Shown here piece by piece: positions 19,917 through 28,434 of a DNA stretch of 64,000 bases; the stretch's first letter is position 1, and each line of letters starts with the position of its first letter. Where the stretch lies: NCBI RefSeq assembly GCF_003667705.1, contig NZ_CP033019.1, positions 2,666,001-2,730,000 of the forward strand. The letters run 5' to 3'. The notes below the pieces were generated by a model, which worked only from the letters and a program-made list of their open reading frames with translations, ran no database searches and had not been told where the DNA came from. Made by a program: the position numbers and the translations under genes. This stretch comes from Janthinobacterium agaricidamnosum (GTDB lineage Bacteria > Pseudomonadota > Gammaproteobacteria > Burkholderiales > Burkholderiaceae_D).

Positions 19917-20342
19917 TTACTTGCAGCGCGGGCACAGGCCCTTGATCAGGTAATCGACTTCGCCGCCGCTGAAGCCTTCCGGCAAGAGCACGGGCGGCGG
20001 CAGCTTGACTTCATTGAAGCAGGTAACGTTCGCGCATTTGGTGCACTGAAAGTGCGCGTGTTCGTGCGCCTGGTGGCCGGCACCGGCGCTGAAGCGCCAC
20101 ACCTGGTCGGCGCCCGCGATGCGGTGCACCAGTTCATTTTCCGTCAGCCATTCCAGCACCCGGTACAGGGTGACGGAATCGATATCGCTGTCCTGCGACA
20201 GCGCTTGCTGGATTTCATGGTGGGTCAGCGAACGGCTTTGCGCCATTAAAAAGTCGAGTACCTTCACGCGCGTCTTGGTGACGCGGGCGTTGGTATTGCG
20301 GATCAGCGATTCGGCGTGCGGTGTAGAAGATGATGTCAACAT
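19917..20342 (-). CDS. Fur-superfamily metalloregulator, probable Zur
   Basis: A 141-residue transcriptional repressor. The winged-helix part shows VTKTRVKVLDFLMAQSRSLTHHEIQQAL and the recognition region DSVTLYRVLEWL. The dimerisation part has a His-rich metal site (HQAHEHAHFQC) and two structural zinc CxxC pairs (CTKC and CPRC). The proximity to two COG0523 genes and a permease suggests a zinc-sensing Zur rather than an iron-sensing Fur, but this is contextual. The palindrome at 16243-16267 is the natural candidate target. Confidence 0.85.
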   Translation of the reverse strand: MLTSSSTPHAESLIRNTNARVTKTRVKVLDFLMAQSRSLTHHEIQQALSQDSDIDSVTLYRVLEWLTENELVHRIAGADQVWRFSAGAGHQAHEHAHFQCTKCANVTCFNEVKLPPPVLLPEGFSGGEVDYLIKGLCPRCK

Positions 20343-20445
20343 GATAAGCCTGCTTGCGGGGGATCGGCTGACGGCGTCATCGCCGTGCCCGTTGCCACCC
20401 TATGGGCCGTATCTTAGCATGCGTGCCGCACCGGATGGAACGGCG

Positions 20446-21795
20446 TCATGGTTTGAACGTCCAATAGCGGCCGGCGGCCGTATCGACGGGCTCGAGAAAG
20501 CGCTGGTCGGCGCGCGCATGGTTGCGTATCAGATAAAACATGTCGGACAGGGCCGAGCGCTTTTCCGCAAAGTAGGAGTGCTTCATGAAGCTCGTGTCGA
20601 CCCCGGTGGCGTCGATGGTTTCCACGCCCGCCACGATCAGCATGCCGGCGCCGCTGTCGCCTGCGCGCGCGTAGCCGTGCACGGCTTTCGAGGCGGCCAG
20701 CGCCAGGTCTTGCGAAGAGGCATATAAAGTGACGGGGTTGCGCGCGCCGGCCAGTTTGGGCGCGATATCCTGTTTGAAGATGGCGGCGTCGATGTCGGGC
20801 GCGGACAGGATGATTTCCGTGATCTTTTGCGCCAGCTGCGGTTGCGCGGCCAGCAAGTCGGCCACGGCGCGCGCCAGGCCCCGGCTGCCCATGCTGTGGC
20901 CTACCAGATAGACTTGCGCCGCCTCCGTGCTGGCGAGAAAGTCGCCCAGGAAGGCCGTGATGTGGGGCGTGCTCCATTCGATATTGTTTTCATCGATGGT
21001 GTAGCTGGCCACTTCACCGCGCGACGGCCAGCTGTAGAACACGGGCGCGCCGTCGAAACCGAGGTCGTAGGCCATTTGTCCCGTGCGCCGCGCCGCATCC
21101 TCGAAACTCACGTTGTAGCCGTGCACGAAGATAAAGGCGCTCTTGCCGGCCGACGCGCGGATCTGGGTTTTCAGTGCGGCAAAGAAGTTGTCGTGGTCCT
21201 GCACGTCGGCCGACAGCACCACCACGTGCTTGGCTGGGTCGTCGCGAAATTCCAGGCGCCACAGCGACGGCGATTCCAGCTGGCCCATGCGGTGGTCGCG
21301 CGGGATGCTGATGTCGCAGCTGCCATAGCTGAGCGGGCCATTGCCTCCCATGACGTTGCGTTCGCCGCTGAAGCGCTGGGCCGGCGGCTTGCCCACGTCG
21401 CGCTGGCGGTCCGTGGCGAAATACACTTTCACCACCGCGTAGTTCGACACAACGGCGCTTTTGTCGGCGGGGGCGGGCGCCGTTTGCGCCGCAGGCGCTG
21501 CCGGCGGCAGGGCTACGGGCGGACGCAGCGCATCGAGCAAGCCTTGCGCGGCGAACAGGGTTTCCATGTCATCGGGTATTTTCGCCGTGGAGAGGGCAGC
21601 CGACAGGGCCAGTTGCAGCTGGGTATTGGCGGGTTCGGCCTCCAGCGCGGCGATGGCGGCCAGGATGGCGGCGGCGCTGTCGAACTTGGCGATGGCCAGC
21701 TTCAGGCGTTGATAGTGGCTGGCGACGGCTTCCGGCGCGTGGCCGGGCGCGCCATGTTCGATGGCCGCCACGACGGCGGAAGTAATCAAGTCCAT
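20446..21795 (-). CDS. Alpha/beta hydrolase of the DUF900 family
   Basis: A 449-residue protein. Residues 1-110 are helical and end in an Ala/Pro linker. The hydrolase domain starts with VVKVYFATDRQRD, has the oxyanion strand FIFVHGYNVSFEDAARRTGQ, YSWPSRGEVASYT, and the nucleophile elbow VGHSMGSRGL. Late Asp (APDIDAAIF) and His (MKHSYF) complete a plausible triad. These features define DUF900/COG4782 hydrolases of unknown substrate. No signal peptide is present. It is transcribed toward the Fur-family gene and stands apart from the Anbu cluster by about 110 bases. Confidence 0.88.
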   Translation of the reverse strand: MDLITSAVVAAIEHGAPGHAPEAVASHYQRLKLAIAKFDSAAAILAAIAALEAEPANTQLQLALSAALSTAKIPDDMETLFAAQGLLDALRPPVALPPAAPAAQTAPAPADKSAVVSNYAVVKVYFATDRQRDVGKPPAQRFSGERNVMGGNGPLSYGSCDISIPRDHRMGQLESPSLWRLEFRDDPAKHVVVLSADVQDHDNFFAALKTQIRASAGKSAFIFVHGYNVSFEDAARRTGQMAYDLGFDGAPVFYSWPSRGEVASYTIDENNIEWSTPHITAFLGDFLASTEAAQVYLVGHSMGSRGLARAVADLLAAQPQLAQKITEIILSAPDIDAAIFKQDIAPKLAGARNPVTLYASSQDLALAASKAVHGYARAGDSGAGMLIVAGVETIDATGVDTSFMKHSYFAEKRSALSDMFYLIRNHARADQRFLEPVDTAAGRYWTFKP

Positions 21796-21903
21796 GCGCT
21801 ACCTGCCTCTCTGATCAGTATGAATTAAATATCAACTCATATTGCCATAAAAGCACGCGGAAAGCGACTTGTCCAGCACCGCGCGCACGCGGTGCGCGGC
21901 AGG

Positions 21904-22782
21904 TCAATGCTGCTTGTCGTCGCTGAACTGCTGCGCCAAGGATTGCAGAGGGGCCACCGTCAGGCCGCCGCGGCTCACATGCTCGGGGATGGCCACGCGC
22001 ACCGGCTTGCTGTGCATGTTGCTTGACGACAGCACGTTCGTCGTGGTCTCTGGCGCCGCATTCCACACGGGATCGACGATGCCTTCGAACACCTGTTTCA
22101 ATTGCTCGCCCCAGGTATCTCGGATCATGCGGAAATACTGGTTCTTTTCATCGATGGTGACGAAGCGCGTGACGGCCAGGCTGCCCGTCTCGTAGACGAG
22201 CAGATCGAGCGGCAAGCCGACGGAAATGTTCGAGCGCAAGGTGGAATCCATGGAGATCAGCGCACACTTGGCCGCTTCATCGAGGCGCGTGAACGGGTTG
22301 ATGACCCGGTCGATGATGGGCTTGCCGTATTTGGCTTCGCCGATCTGGAAATACGTGTTTTCATCATGCGATTCGATGAAATTGCCGGCCGAATACACCT
22401 GGAACAATCGGCAGCGCTCGGCGCCTATCTGGCCGCCCACAATGATGCTGACGTTGAAATCGATGCCGCAGTCGGCCAGGGCCTTCGCTTCGCGCAGGTG
22501 CACGGTGCGCACGGCTTCGCCCACGATGCGCGCCGCGTCGTACATGCTGGCCACGTTCCAGATGCTGCGTCCGTCCGCATCGACGTGTTCGGAGACGATC
22601 TGGCGGATCGCCTGCGAGATCGACAGGTTGCCGGCCGTCATCAGGACCAGCATGCGGTCGCCCGGGTTCTCGAACACGCTCATCTTGCGGAAGGTGCCCA
22701 CCTGGTCCACGCCGGCGTTGGTGCGGGAGTCGGACAGGAAGACCAGGCCTTCGTTCAGGCGCATGCCTATGCAATAAGTCAT
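21904..22782 (-). CDS. Anbu: ancestral proteasome-type beta-subunit peptidase
   Basis: A 292-residue proteasome-like N-terminal-nucleophile hydrolase (Anbu). The start MTYCIGMRLNEGLVFLSDSRTNAG is characteristic: in Anbu the nucleophile is the Thr directly after Met1. SDSRTNAG matches the beta-subunit catalytic Asp/Lys-loop region, and SMDSTLRSNISVG is conserved. Known Anbu proteins assemble into helical rings in the cytosol. The three upstream genes on the same strand (ATP-grasp, alpha-E, transglutaminase) are its classic neighbours. A strong hairpin separates it from them. Confidence 0.93.
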   Translation of the reverse strand: MTYCIGMRLNEGLVFLSDSRTNAGVDQVGTFRKMSVFENPGDRMLVLMTAGNLSISQAIRQIVSEHVDADGRSIWNVASMYDAARIVGEAVRTVHLREAKALADCGIDFNVSIIVGGQIGAERCRLFQVYSAGNFIESHDENTYFQIGEAKYGKPIIDRVINPFTRLDEAAKCALISMDSTLRSNISVGLPLDLLVYETGSLAVTRFVTIDEKNQYFRMIRDTWGEQLKQVFEGIVDPVWNAAPETTTNVLSSSNMHSKPVRVAIPEHVSRGGLTVAPLQSLAQQFSDDKQH

Positions 22783-22821
22783 CGTCGTAAATCAAATCCA
22801 AAGGGGGAGCATTCTACACCA

Positions 22822-22854
22822 GCCGGGGCTTGAGTATCCGCCGCAAGCCCCGGC
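22822..22854 (-). terminator. Strong hairpin between the transglutaminase-like gene and anbu
   Basis: An 11-bp perfect stem (GCCGGGGCTTG / CAAGCCCCGGC) with an 11-base loop fills the 91-base gap between the transglutaminase-like gene and the Anbu gene, both on the minus strand. No T-tract follows directly, so it may terminate partially, protect the upstream message or attenuate anbu expression. Confidence 0.55.
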
Positions 22855-22873
22855 CAGCCTCATTCCTGCCTAT

Positions 22874-23683
22874 TTACACGGGCACGATCTGTACATCCAC
22901 GTGCAGCGTTTCCGTGCCGCCGCCCTGGCGCACGCCGCGCACGGGCGCCGCCGAATCGTAGTCGCGCCCGATGGCCAGGCGGCAATACGCATCCGTCATC
23001 AAGCGCGCATGCGTGACGTCGATGCTGACCCAGCCCGCGAAATCCGTGTCTTCCGTCCAGGCGTCGACCCAGGCGTGGCTGGCCGCGTGGCCCGTCGTGC
23101 CCGGGTCGATATAGCCGGACACATAACGGGCCGGGATGCCCCAGGCGTGGCAGCAGGCGAGGAACAGGTGCGCGTGGTCCTGGCACACGCCGCGTCCCAG
23201 CGCCAGGGCGTCGCCGGCCGTGGTGGTGACCATGGTGGCGCCGCTTTCATAGGCCACCTTGCCGACGATGTGCTCGGCCAGGCGCAGCAAATGGCCCGTG
23301 CCGGCCGTCACGCGGCGGTCCGGCAGGCTGGCGGCCGCCAGCTCCACGATGGCAGGGTTGGCCTGCGTCAGCGGCGTCGGCATGGTAAACAACAGCGGCG
23401 AGAGGGTATCGACCAGGTTCAGTCGTCCCTTGTGCGGGTAGATGGTTTCCACCACGCCCTGGGCGACCAGGCTCAGCGACTGATGGCTGCCGTTAATGGT
23501 CAGCATGTGCGACAAATTGCCGTAGGCATCCGTATAGGCGTGGCACTGGCCCGGCGTCGTGATTTGCCAGGACAGGGGCCGCTGCTGCGGCTCGATACGC
23601 GGCGTCAGGTGCAGCTGCTGGATGGTATAGGCCAGCGGTGCACTGTAGGCGTAGCGGGTTTCGTGGCGGATGGCGAGCTGCAT
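22874..23683 (-). CDS. Transglutaminase-like cysteine peptidase of the Anbu cluster
   Basis: A 269-residue cytosolic protein of the bacterial transglutaminase-like superfamily. An N-terminal immunoglobulin-like part (IRHETRYAYSAPLAYTIQQLHLTPR) precedes the catalytic core. The triad is Cys in ALGRGVCQDHAHLF, His in ASHAWVDAW and Asp in VSIDVTHARL. It overlaps the alpha-E gene by ATGA. In Anbu loci it is proposed to act with the ATP-grasp and alpha-E proteins in a peptide-tagging or cross-linking pathway; the biochemistry remains unsettled. Confidence 0.92.
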   Translation of the reverse strand: MQLAIRHETRYAYSAPLAYTIQQLHLTPRIEPQQRPLSWQITTPGQCHAYTDAYGNLSHMLTINGSHQSLSLVAQGVVETIYPHKGRLNLVDTLSPLLFTMPTPLTQANPAIVELAAASLPDRRVTAGTGHLLRLAEHIVGKVAYESGATMVTTTAGDALALGRGVCQDHAHLFLACCHAWGIPARYVSGYIDPGTTGHAASHAWVDAWTEDTDFAGWVSIDVTHARLMTDAYCRLAIGRDYDSAAPVRGVRQGGGTETLHVDVQIVPV

Positions 23684-24627
23684 CAGGCCGCCAGGGGAAC
23701 GAGGAAGTCGCGGCTGACCCGGTTGCCCAGCTCATAGATGTTTTCCAGAAACTCAGTCAGGGTATGGTGCAAGCCCGCCTTCATGATGTCGTCGATATGG
23801 CCGAATTTCAGTTCCGCATGCAGCTTGCCGGCGAACCGCTCCGTATCGGCCGACACGTCGTTGCGGATATGTTTCAGATTTTCCACCACGTCATCCATGC
23901 AGGCAAGGAGCGACCTGGGCATGTCGCCGCGCAGCATCAGCAATTCCGCCACGCGCGCCGGCGTGATCACGTCGCGGTAGACCTTGCGGTAGATCTCGAA
24001 GCCGGACACGGAGCGCAGCAGGGCGGCCCAGTAGTAAAAGTCGCGCTGGGTGATGTCTTTCGAGGTGTCGCGCGCGCCATGGAACTTCACGTCGAGGATG
24101 CGCGCCGTGTTGTCGGCCCGCTCGAGGAAGGTGCCCAGGCGAATGAAGTGGATGGCTTCGTCCTTGAGCATGGTGCCCAGGGTCACGCCGCGCGACAGAT
24201 GCGAGCGGTATTTGACCCATTCGAAGAAGGCGCTGGGGTCCGTTTCCAGCAGATTGCTTTTCAGGCGCTTCTGCATGTCGAGCCAGGTGGCGTTCTGGAT
24301 TTCCCACACTTCCGTCGTCAACGTCCCCCGCACGGCGCGGGCGTTTTCGCGCGCGCCCGTCAGGCAGGCCAGGATGGACGAGGGGTTGTTCGGGTCGCGC
24401 ACCATGAAGTCGAGCACGTCGCGCGTATGAAAGTGGCCATATTGGTGGTCGTACGCGCTTTGCAGCTCGGAAATGCCCAGGGTGGCGCGCCAGCCTTGCT
24501 CCGCGTCCTGCTCGGACTGGGGCAGCATGGACGTCTGCATGTTGACGTCGAGCATGCGCGCCGTGTTTTCCGCCCGCTCCGTGTAGCGGGCCATCCAGAA
24601 CAAATGATCGGCAGTGCGGCTCAGCAT
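23683..24627 (-). CDS. Alpha-E domain protein of the Anbu cluster
   Basis: A 314-residue all-helical alpha-E (COG2307) protein. The start ATG at 24627 gives MLSRTADHLFWMARYTERAENTARMLDV (family-defining N-terminus) and overlaps the ATP-grasp stop by seven bases. A second copy of the motif follows at about residue 170 (FIRLGTFLERADNTARILDVKF), showing the internal duplication of the fold. Function is unknown; it always accompanies circularly permuted ATP-grasp proteins. Confidence 0.92.
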   Translation of the reverse strand: MLSRTADHLFWMARYTERAENTARMLDVNMQTSMLPQSEQDAEQGWRATLGISELQSAYDHQYGHFHTRDVLDFMVRDPNNPSSILACLTGARENARAVRGTLTTEVWEIQNATWLDMQKRLKSNLLETDPSAFFEWVKYRSHLSRGVTLGTMLKDEAIHFIRLGTFLERADNTARILDVKFHGARDTSKDITQRDFYYWAALLRSVSGFEIYRKVYRDVITPARVAELLMLRGDMPRSLLACMDDVVENLKHIRNDVSADTERFAGKLHAELKFGHIDDIMKAGLHHTLTEFLENIYELGNRVSRDFLVPLAA

Positions 24628-26090
24628 GTTTTCTCTCCTGCAAAAGCTGCTTTTTCTTCTGATAATGTGGCTTCCAGTACCCAGGTATCCTTGGTGCCGC
24701 CTCCCTGCGAGGAATTGACCACCAGCGAGCCTTCGCCCAGCGCCACGCGGGTCAAGCCGCCCGGTACCATGGAAATCGTCTTGCCGGACAGCACGAACGG
24801 ACGCAAATCGATGTGGCGCGGCGCGATGCCGGCCTCGACATACGTGGGGCAGGCGGACAGGGCCAAGGTCGGCTGGGCGATGTAGCCGTCCGGATTGGCC
24901 AGCAGGCGCTGGCGGAAATCCTCGATCTGCGCCAGGCTCGACGCGGGCCCCACCAGCATGCCGTAGCCGCCCGCGCCATGCACTTCCTTGACCACCAGTT
25001 TCGGCAAATTCGCCAGCACGTAGGACAGGTCGGCCGCCTTGCGACACTGGTACGTCGGCACGTTGTTGAGGATCGGTTCCTGCGACAGGTAGAACTTGAT
25101 CATGTCGGGCACGAAAGGGTAGATCGACTTGTCGTCGGCCACGCCCGTGCCGATGGCGTTCGCCAACGTCACACGCCCGGCGCGGTAGACGGACAGCAGG
25201 CCCGGCACGCCCAGCGAGGAATCGGAGCGGAAGGCCAGCGGGTCGAGGAAATCGTCGTCGACGCGGCGATAAATGACGTCGACGCGCTTGGGCCCGCGCG
25301 TGGTGCGCATGTAGACGGAATTGTCGTTGACAAACAAATCCTTGCCTTCGACCAGTTCCACGCCCATCTGCTGGGCCAGGAAAGCGTGCTCGAAGTAGGC
25401 GGAGTTGTACATGCCGGGCGTCATGACGACGACCGTCGGGTCATCGACGCCCATGGGCGCGACGGAACGCAAGTTGTCTAGCAGCATATCCGGGTAATGG
25501 TCGACGGGCGCGATGCGGTTGCGGGCGAACAGTTCCGGGAACAGCCGCATCATCATCTTGCGGTCTTCCAGCATGTAGGATACGCCGGACGGCACCCGCA
25601 GATTGTCTTCCAGTACATAGAATTCGCCCTGGCCCGCGCGCACGATGTCGACGCCGGCGATGTGCGCATAGATGTCGGAAGCGACGGCAATGCCCTGCAT
25701 TTCCGGGCGGTATTGGGCATTCTTGTAGATTTGCTCGGCGGGAATGATGCCCGCCTTGATGATGTTTTGCTCATGGTAAATATCATGGATGAACATGTTC
25801 AAGGCTTGCACGCGCTGCACCAGGCCCGTCTGCATCTGCGCCCATTCGGCGGCGGGGATGATGCGGGGGATGGTGTCGAACGGAATCAGGCGTTCCGTGC
25901 CGGCATCGTCGCCGTAGACGGCGAACGTGATGCCGACGCGGCGGAACGTCAGGTCGGCTTCGGCCCGCTTGCGGGCGATGGTCTCGGGCGATTGCTGTGC
26001 CAGCCAGTTGCTGAATTCACGATAGTGTTCGCGTACCTTGCTGTCCGTACCCACGTCATCTGCAGTCATTTCATTGAAAAAATTTGCCAT
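24621..26090 (-). CDS. Circularly permuted ATP-grasp type 2 protein of the Anbu cluster
   Basis: A 489-residue ATP-grasp (COG2308) ligase-like protein. The start at 26090 gives MANFFNEMTADD and has AAGGGA about 11 bases upstream; longer in-frame starts lack support. Conserved stretches include ADLTFRRVGITFAVYG, RPEMQGIAVASDIYAHIAGVD, VLEDNLRVPSGVSYMLEDR, VVMTPGMYNSAYFEHAFLA and VKEVHGAGGYGMLVGP. It is the first gene of the ATP-grasp, alpha-E, transglutaminase, Anbu series. It probably forms an amide or peptide bond on an unknown substrate. Confidence 0.93.
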   Translation of the reverse strand: MANFFNEMTADDVGTDSKVREHYREFSNWLAQQSPETIARKRAEADLTFRRVGITFAVYGDDAGTERLIPFDTIPRIIPAAEWAQMQTGLVQRVQALNMFIHDIYHEQNIIKAGIIPAEQIYKNAQYRPEMQGIAVASDIYAHIAGVDIVRAGQGEFYVLEDNLRVPSGVSYMLEDRKMMMRLFPELFARNRIAPVDHYPDMLLDNLRSVAPMGVDDPTVVVMTPGMYNSAYFEHAFLAQQMGVELVEGKDLFVNDNSVYMRTTRGPKRVDVIYRRVDDDFLDPLAFRSDSSLGVPGLLSVYRAGRVTLANAIGTGVADDKSIYPFVPDMIKFYLSQEPILNNVPTYQCRKAADLSYVLANLPKLVVKEVHGAGGYGMLVGPASSLAQIEDFRQRLLANPDGYIAQPTLALSACPTYVEAGIAPRHIDLRPFVLSGKTISMVPGGLTRVALGEGSLVVNSSQGGGTKDTWVLEATLSEEKAAFAGEKTC

Positions 26091-26265
26091 GTTGTGATTT
26101 CCCTTGAGCCGTGTCTGACTATAGCTCAGCAGGAAGCGTGCCAATGGCGCACACCCGAAAGTATGTAAAAAATGACCACTTTTGTGGCGTAAAACCGTCA
26201 TCCGCACCGCTTTGGTGCGCTACGGCAGCGATTTTGCCGGCAGATGGGGCGCAGGGCAGGTGAGG

Positions 26266-27393
26266 TCAGGCGCCTGGCGTGACGAAGGGCCGGCAATCGA
26301 TCGGCAGGTCGATGGTAAACGTGGTGCCCGTTTCCGGCGCACTGTCGACCAGCGCGCTGCCGCCGTGACTTTCCGCCACGTTTTGTACGAAGGGCAGGCC
26401 GATGCCCCAGCCGGGCGCGTTGCCTTCGTGCTCGCGGCGCAGGTATTCGAAGATGCGCTGCGTCTGGTCTTGCGCGATATTGCTGCCCGTGTTGTGCACG
26501 CTCAAGATCATGCGTTCGCGCAAACTGTCGATATGAATATGGATGGGACCGTCGTCGCCATACTTGACGGCATTGACGACGAGGTTTTCCAGGGCACGGC
26601 GCAGCGAATTTTCGCACCACCAGCCCGTCACGGAGGTGCCGCTGACCACGCATTTGCCCGGATGGCCGATATTGACGCTGTCGGCAACCTGCCATGCCAG
26701 CGGCAGTACGTCGAGGCGCCGCAGGACGAGGGGCAGCTTTTGTCCCCGGTGGTAGCTGAGCGTATCGAGCAATTCCTGGATCATGTCGTCGAGGCGCTTG
26801 CCGTGCTCGATAATTTTCAGCGCCAGCGCCGCCACGTCCGGCTGTTGCGCGCGCCGCTGCAGCAGCTGTGCACTGTTGAGCATGACGGACAGGGGATTGC
26901 GCATGTCGTGCGACAGCCCGGCGGCGATGCGGCGCTGAAAACTTTCGTGCATGGCGGTAAATTCCAGGATGGCTTCGCGGATGCCCGTATCGATCGAGGC
27001 ATTGATCACCTTCCAGTCCTTTCGCCGCAGCGGCACGCCCGCCTCCAGCGCGGCGGCGGCGAAGCAGTCGCGGAAAATCTGGTATTCCTGAATTACCTGT
27101 TCCGGGCCATAACTGGTCATGCGCGCCCGTTCGTTGCCATGCACGGCAGGCGCGTTGGTGTTGCTGGTGGCGTCGTCGCGCGGGTAGCCTGGCGTGAGCG
27201 CTTCGGCCAGGTTGTCGAAGAAGGCGGGCAAGGTGTTGATGAGGATGGGCGTGAGCAAGGCATCGGCGCCGCGTACCTTGGCGCGCACCTCGTGCTCCCA
27301 CTGCGTCAGCACGGCATCGCGCATGCTGAAGATGCGCCGCGTGCGTGCGGGCATGTCCAGCGCGTGCATTTTCTGGTCAGAGGCATAGGTCAT
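26266..27393 (-). CDS. Soluble sensor histidine kinase
   Basis: A 375-residue histidine kinase without membrane segments. Residues 1-150 form a helical sensor region that resembles an RsbRD-type N-terminal domain. The dimerisation box is RIAAGLSHDMRNPLSVMLNS, with phospho-acceptor His in LSHDMRNP. The ATPase domain has the N-box ENLVVNAVKYG, and G-boxes in PGWGIGLPFVQNVAESHGG. No response regulator gene is adjacent, so it is an orphan kinase here. The start at 27393 excludes nine codons of non-conserved leader. Confidence 0.9.
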   Translation of the reverse strand: MTYASDQKMHALDMPARTRRIFSMRDAVLTQWEHEVRAKVRGADALLTPILINTLPAFFDNLAEALTPGYPRDDATSNTNAPAVHGNERARMTSYGPEQVIQEYQIFRDCFAAAALEAGVPLRRKDWKVINASIDTGIREAILEFTAMHESFQRRIAAGLSHDMRNPLSVMLNSAQLLQRRAQQPDVAALALKIIEHGKRLDDMIQELLDTLSYHRGQKLPLVLRRLDVLPLAWQVADSVNIGHPGKCVVSGTSVTGWWCENSLRRALENLVVNAVKYGDDGPIHIHIDSLRERMILSVHNTGSNIAQDQTQRIFEYLRREHEGNAPGWGIGLPFVQNVAESHGGSALVDSAPETGTTFTIDLPIDCRPFVTPGA

Positions 27394-27476
27394 CGCGGCT
27401 CCCCATCGACATCCCGGCATCCGCGCGATGCAAGGCGGGAGCTAAAGTATCCTCCAAATCGGCGCGCAGGTGGCGT

Positions 27477-28349
27477 TCAATTTGACGCGTGGGCGCCCGT
27501 CATGACGGCGCTCAAATGGCTGAGGGCCGCATCCCATTGCTCCAGCGAAAAGTTTTGCGGGTCGTCATGACCGTTCGCAAAGCCCGTATCGAGCACGGCG
27601 TGGAAGGCGGGAATCAGCCACGTGCCCTTGCGCACGCTGGCGGCGATGTACAGCAGGGCCAGGCGGTCGTATTGGGCCGGCGTAAAGCCGGGATCGGGCG
27701 CCAGGCCGTCGTTGCCCTTGCCGCCGCCGGGCACGGAGTTGCGCGGCTGCACCAGTTCCACGTGCAGGAACAGGCCCGTCAGCGACGGCTTGTCCTTTTC
27801 CAGCTTGCTGGCATAGCCGGCCGTGCCGAAGTCGCGCACGGCCAGGGAATCGCCGAGACGGTTCACGTAGACATGGCCTTTCGGACCGCCGCCCAGCGCC
27901 GGATTGTGCAAGCTGAAGTCGTTGAAATCCCAGCTGGCGTCGTTGATGTGATCGGGAATAGTTTCTAACAAGAAATTCGGGTAGCTGGTGTCGTGGATGA
28001 CGAAATAGCGGGCCATGGGCGCGGCCAGCCGGCCCACGGCGCGCGACAGCGGTGCATCGACGGCGCCGCCCGCGTCCGCTTCGCTGATCGATTGCTGCGC
28101 CAGCCAGGCCCGCAGGGCGACGGGGGCGATGCCCGTGCGCTGGCCGACGTGGGCGGCAAGAAAGGCCGGCAGCGGCGCACTGTCGCCCAGGCGCGCATAC
28201 AGTTTCACGGGGCGCAGCAGACACGTGGCTTGCGCCCGCGCATCGCCCTTGAAACCACTTTTCCAGGCGGCGTAAGGGCAGGCGGCCTGCTTTTGGGCAG
28301 CGGCGGGCAGGGACAGGCAGAGCAATAACAGGAGGGCAGGGAGTTTCAT
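27477..28349 (-). CDS. Secreted protein with N-acetylmuramoyl-L-alanine amidase-like fold
   Basis: A 290-residue exported protein. The ATG at 28349 starts a signal peptide (LLLLLCLSLPAAAQ), while longer frames would bury it. The core pattern VIHDTSYPNF, GHVYVNRLGDS, LFLHVELVQPRN, FTPAQYDRLALLYIAA, PAFHAVLDTGF and HDDPQNFSLEQW follows the amidase-2 (AmpD/PGRP) layout, with His, His and Asp/His in zinc-ligand positions. It is probably a periplasmic peptidoglycan-related enzyme. This assignment is by motif pattern only and a remote relative with another substrate is possible. Confidence 0.65.
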   Translation of the reverse strand: MKLPALLLLLCLSLPAAAQKQAACPYAAWKSGFKGDARAQATCLLRPVKLYARLGDSAPLPAFLAAHVGQRTGIAPVALRAWLAQQSISEADAGGAVDAPLSRAVGRLAAPMARYFVIHDTSYPNFLLETIPDHINDASWDFNDFSLHNPALGGGPKGHVYVNRLGDSLAVRDFGTAGYASKLEKDKPSLTGLFLHVELVQPRNSVPGGGKGNDGLAPDPGFTPAQYDRLALLYIAASVRKGTWLIPAFHAVLDTGFANGHDDPQNFSLEQWDAALSHLSAVMTGAHASN

Positions 28350-28392
28350 GCGGGCATTGTCGCCCAAATCCGGCCGTTGGCACAGGCGCGCA

Positions 28393-28425
28393 CGCGAAGC
28401 TGCCCAGGAAAGCGGCAGCTTCGCG
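28393..28425 (-). terminator. 12-bp perfect hairpin after the siderophore receptor gene
   Basis: Arms CGCGAAGCTGCC and GGCAGCTTCGCG with a 9-base loop lie 10 bases past the stop of the TonB-dependent receptor, upstream of the amidase-like gene on the same strand. It lacks a T-tract but is strong enough to end or stabilise the receptor transcript. Confidence 0.55.
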
Positions 28426-28434
28426 TCTGTCCGG

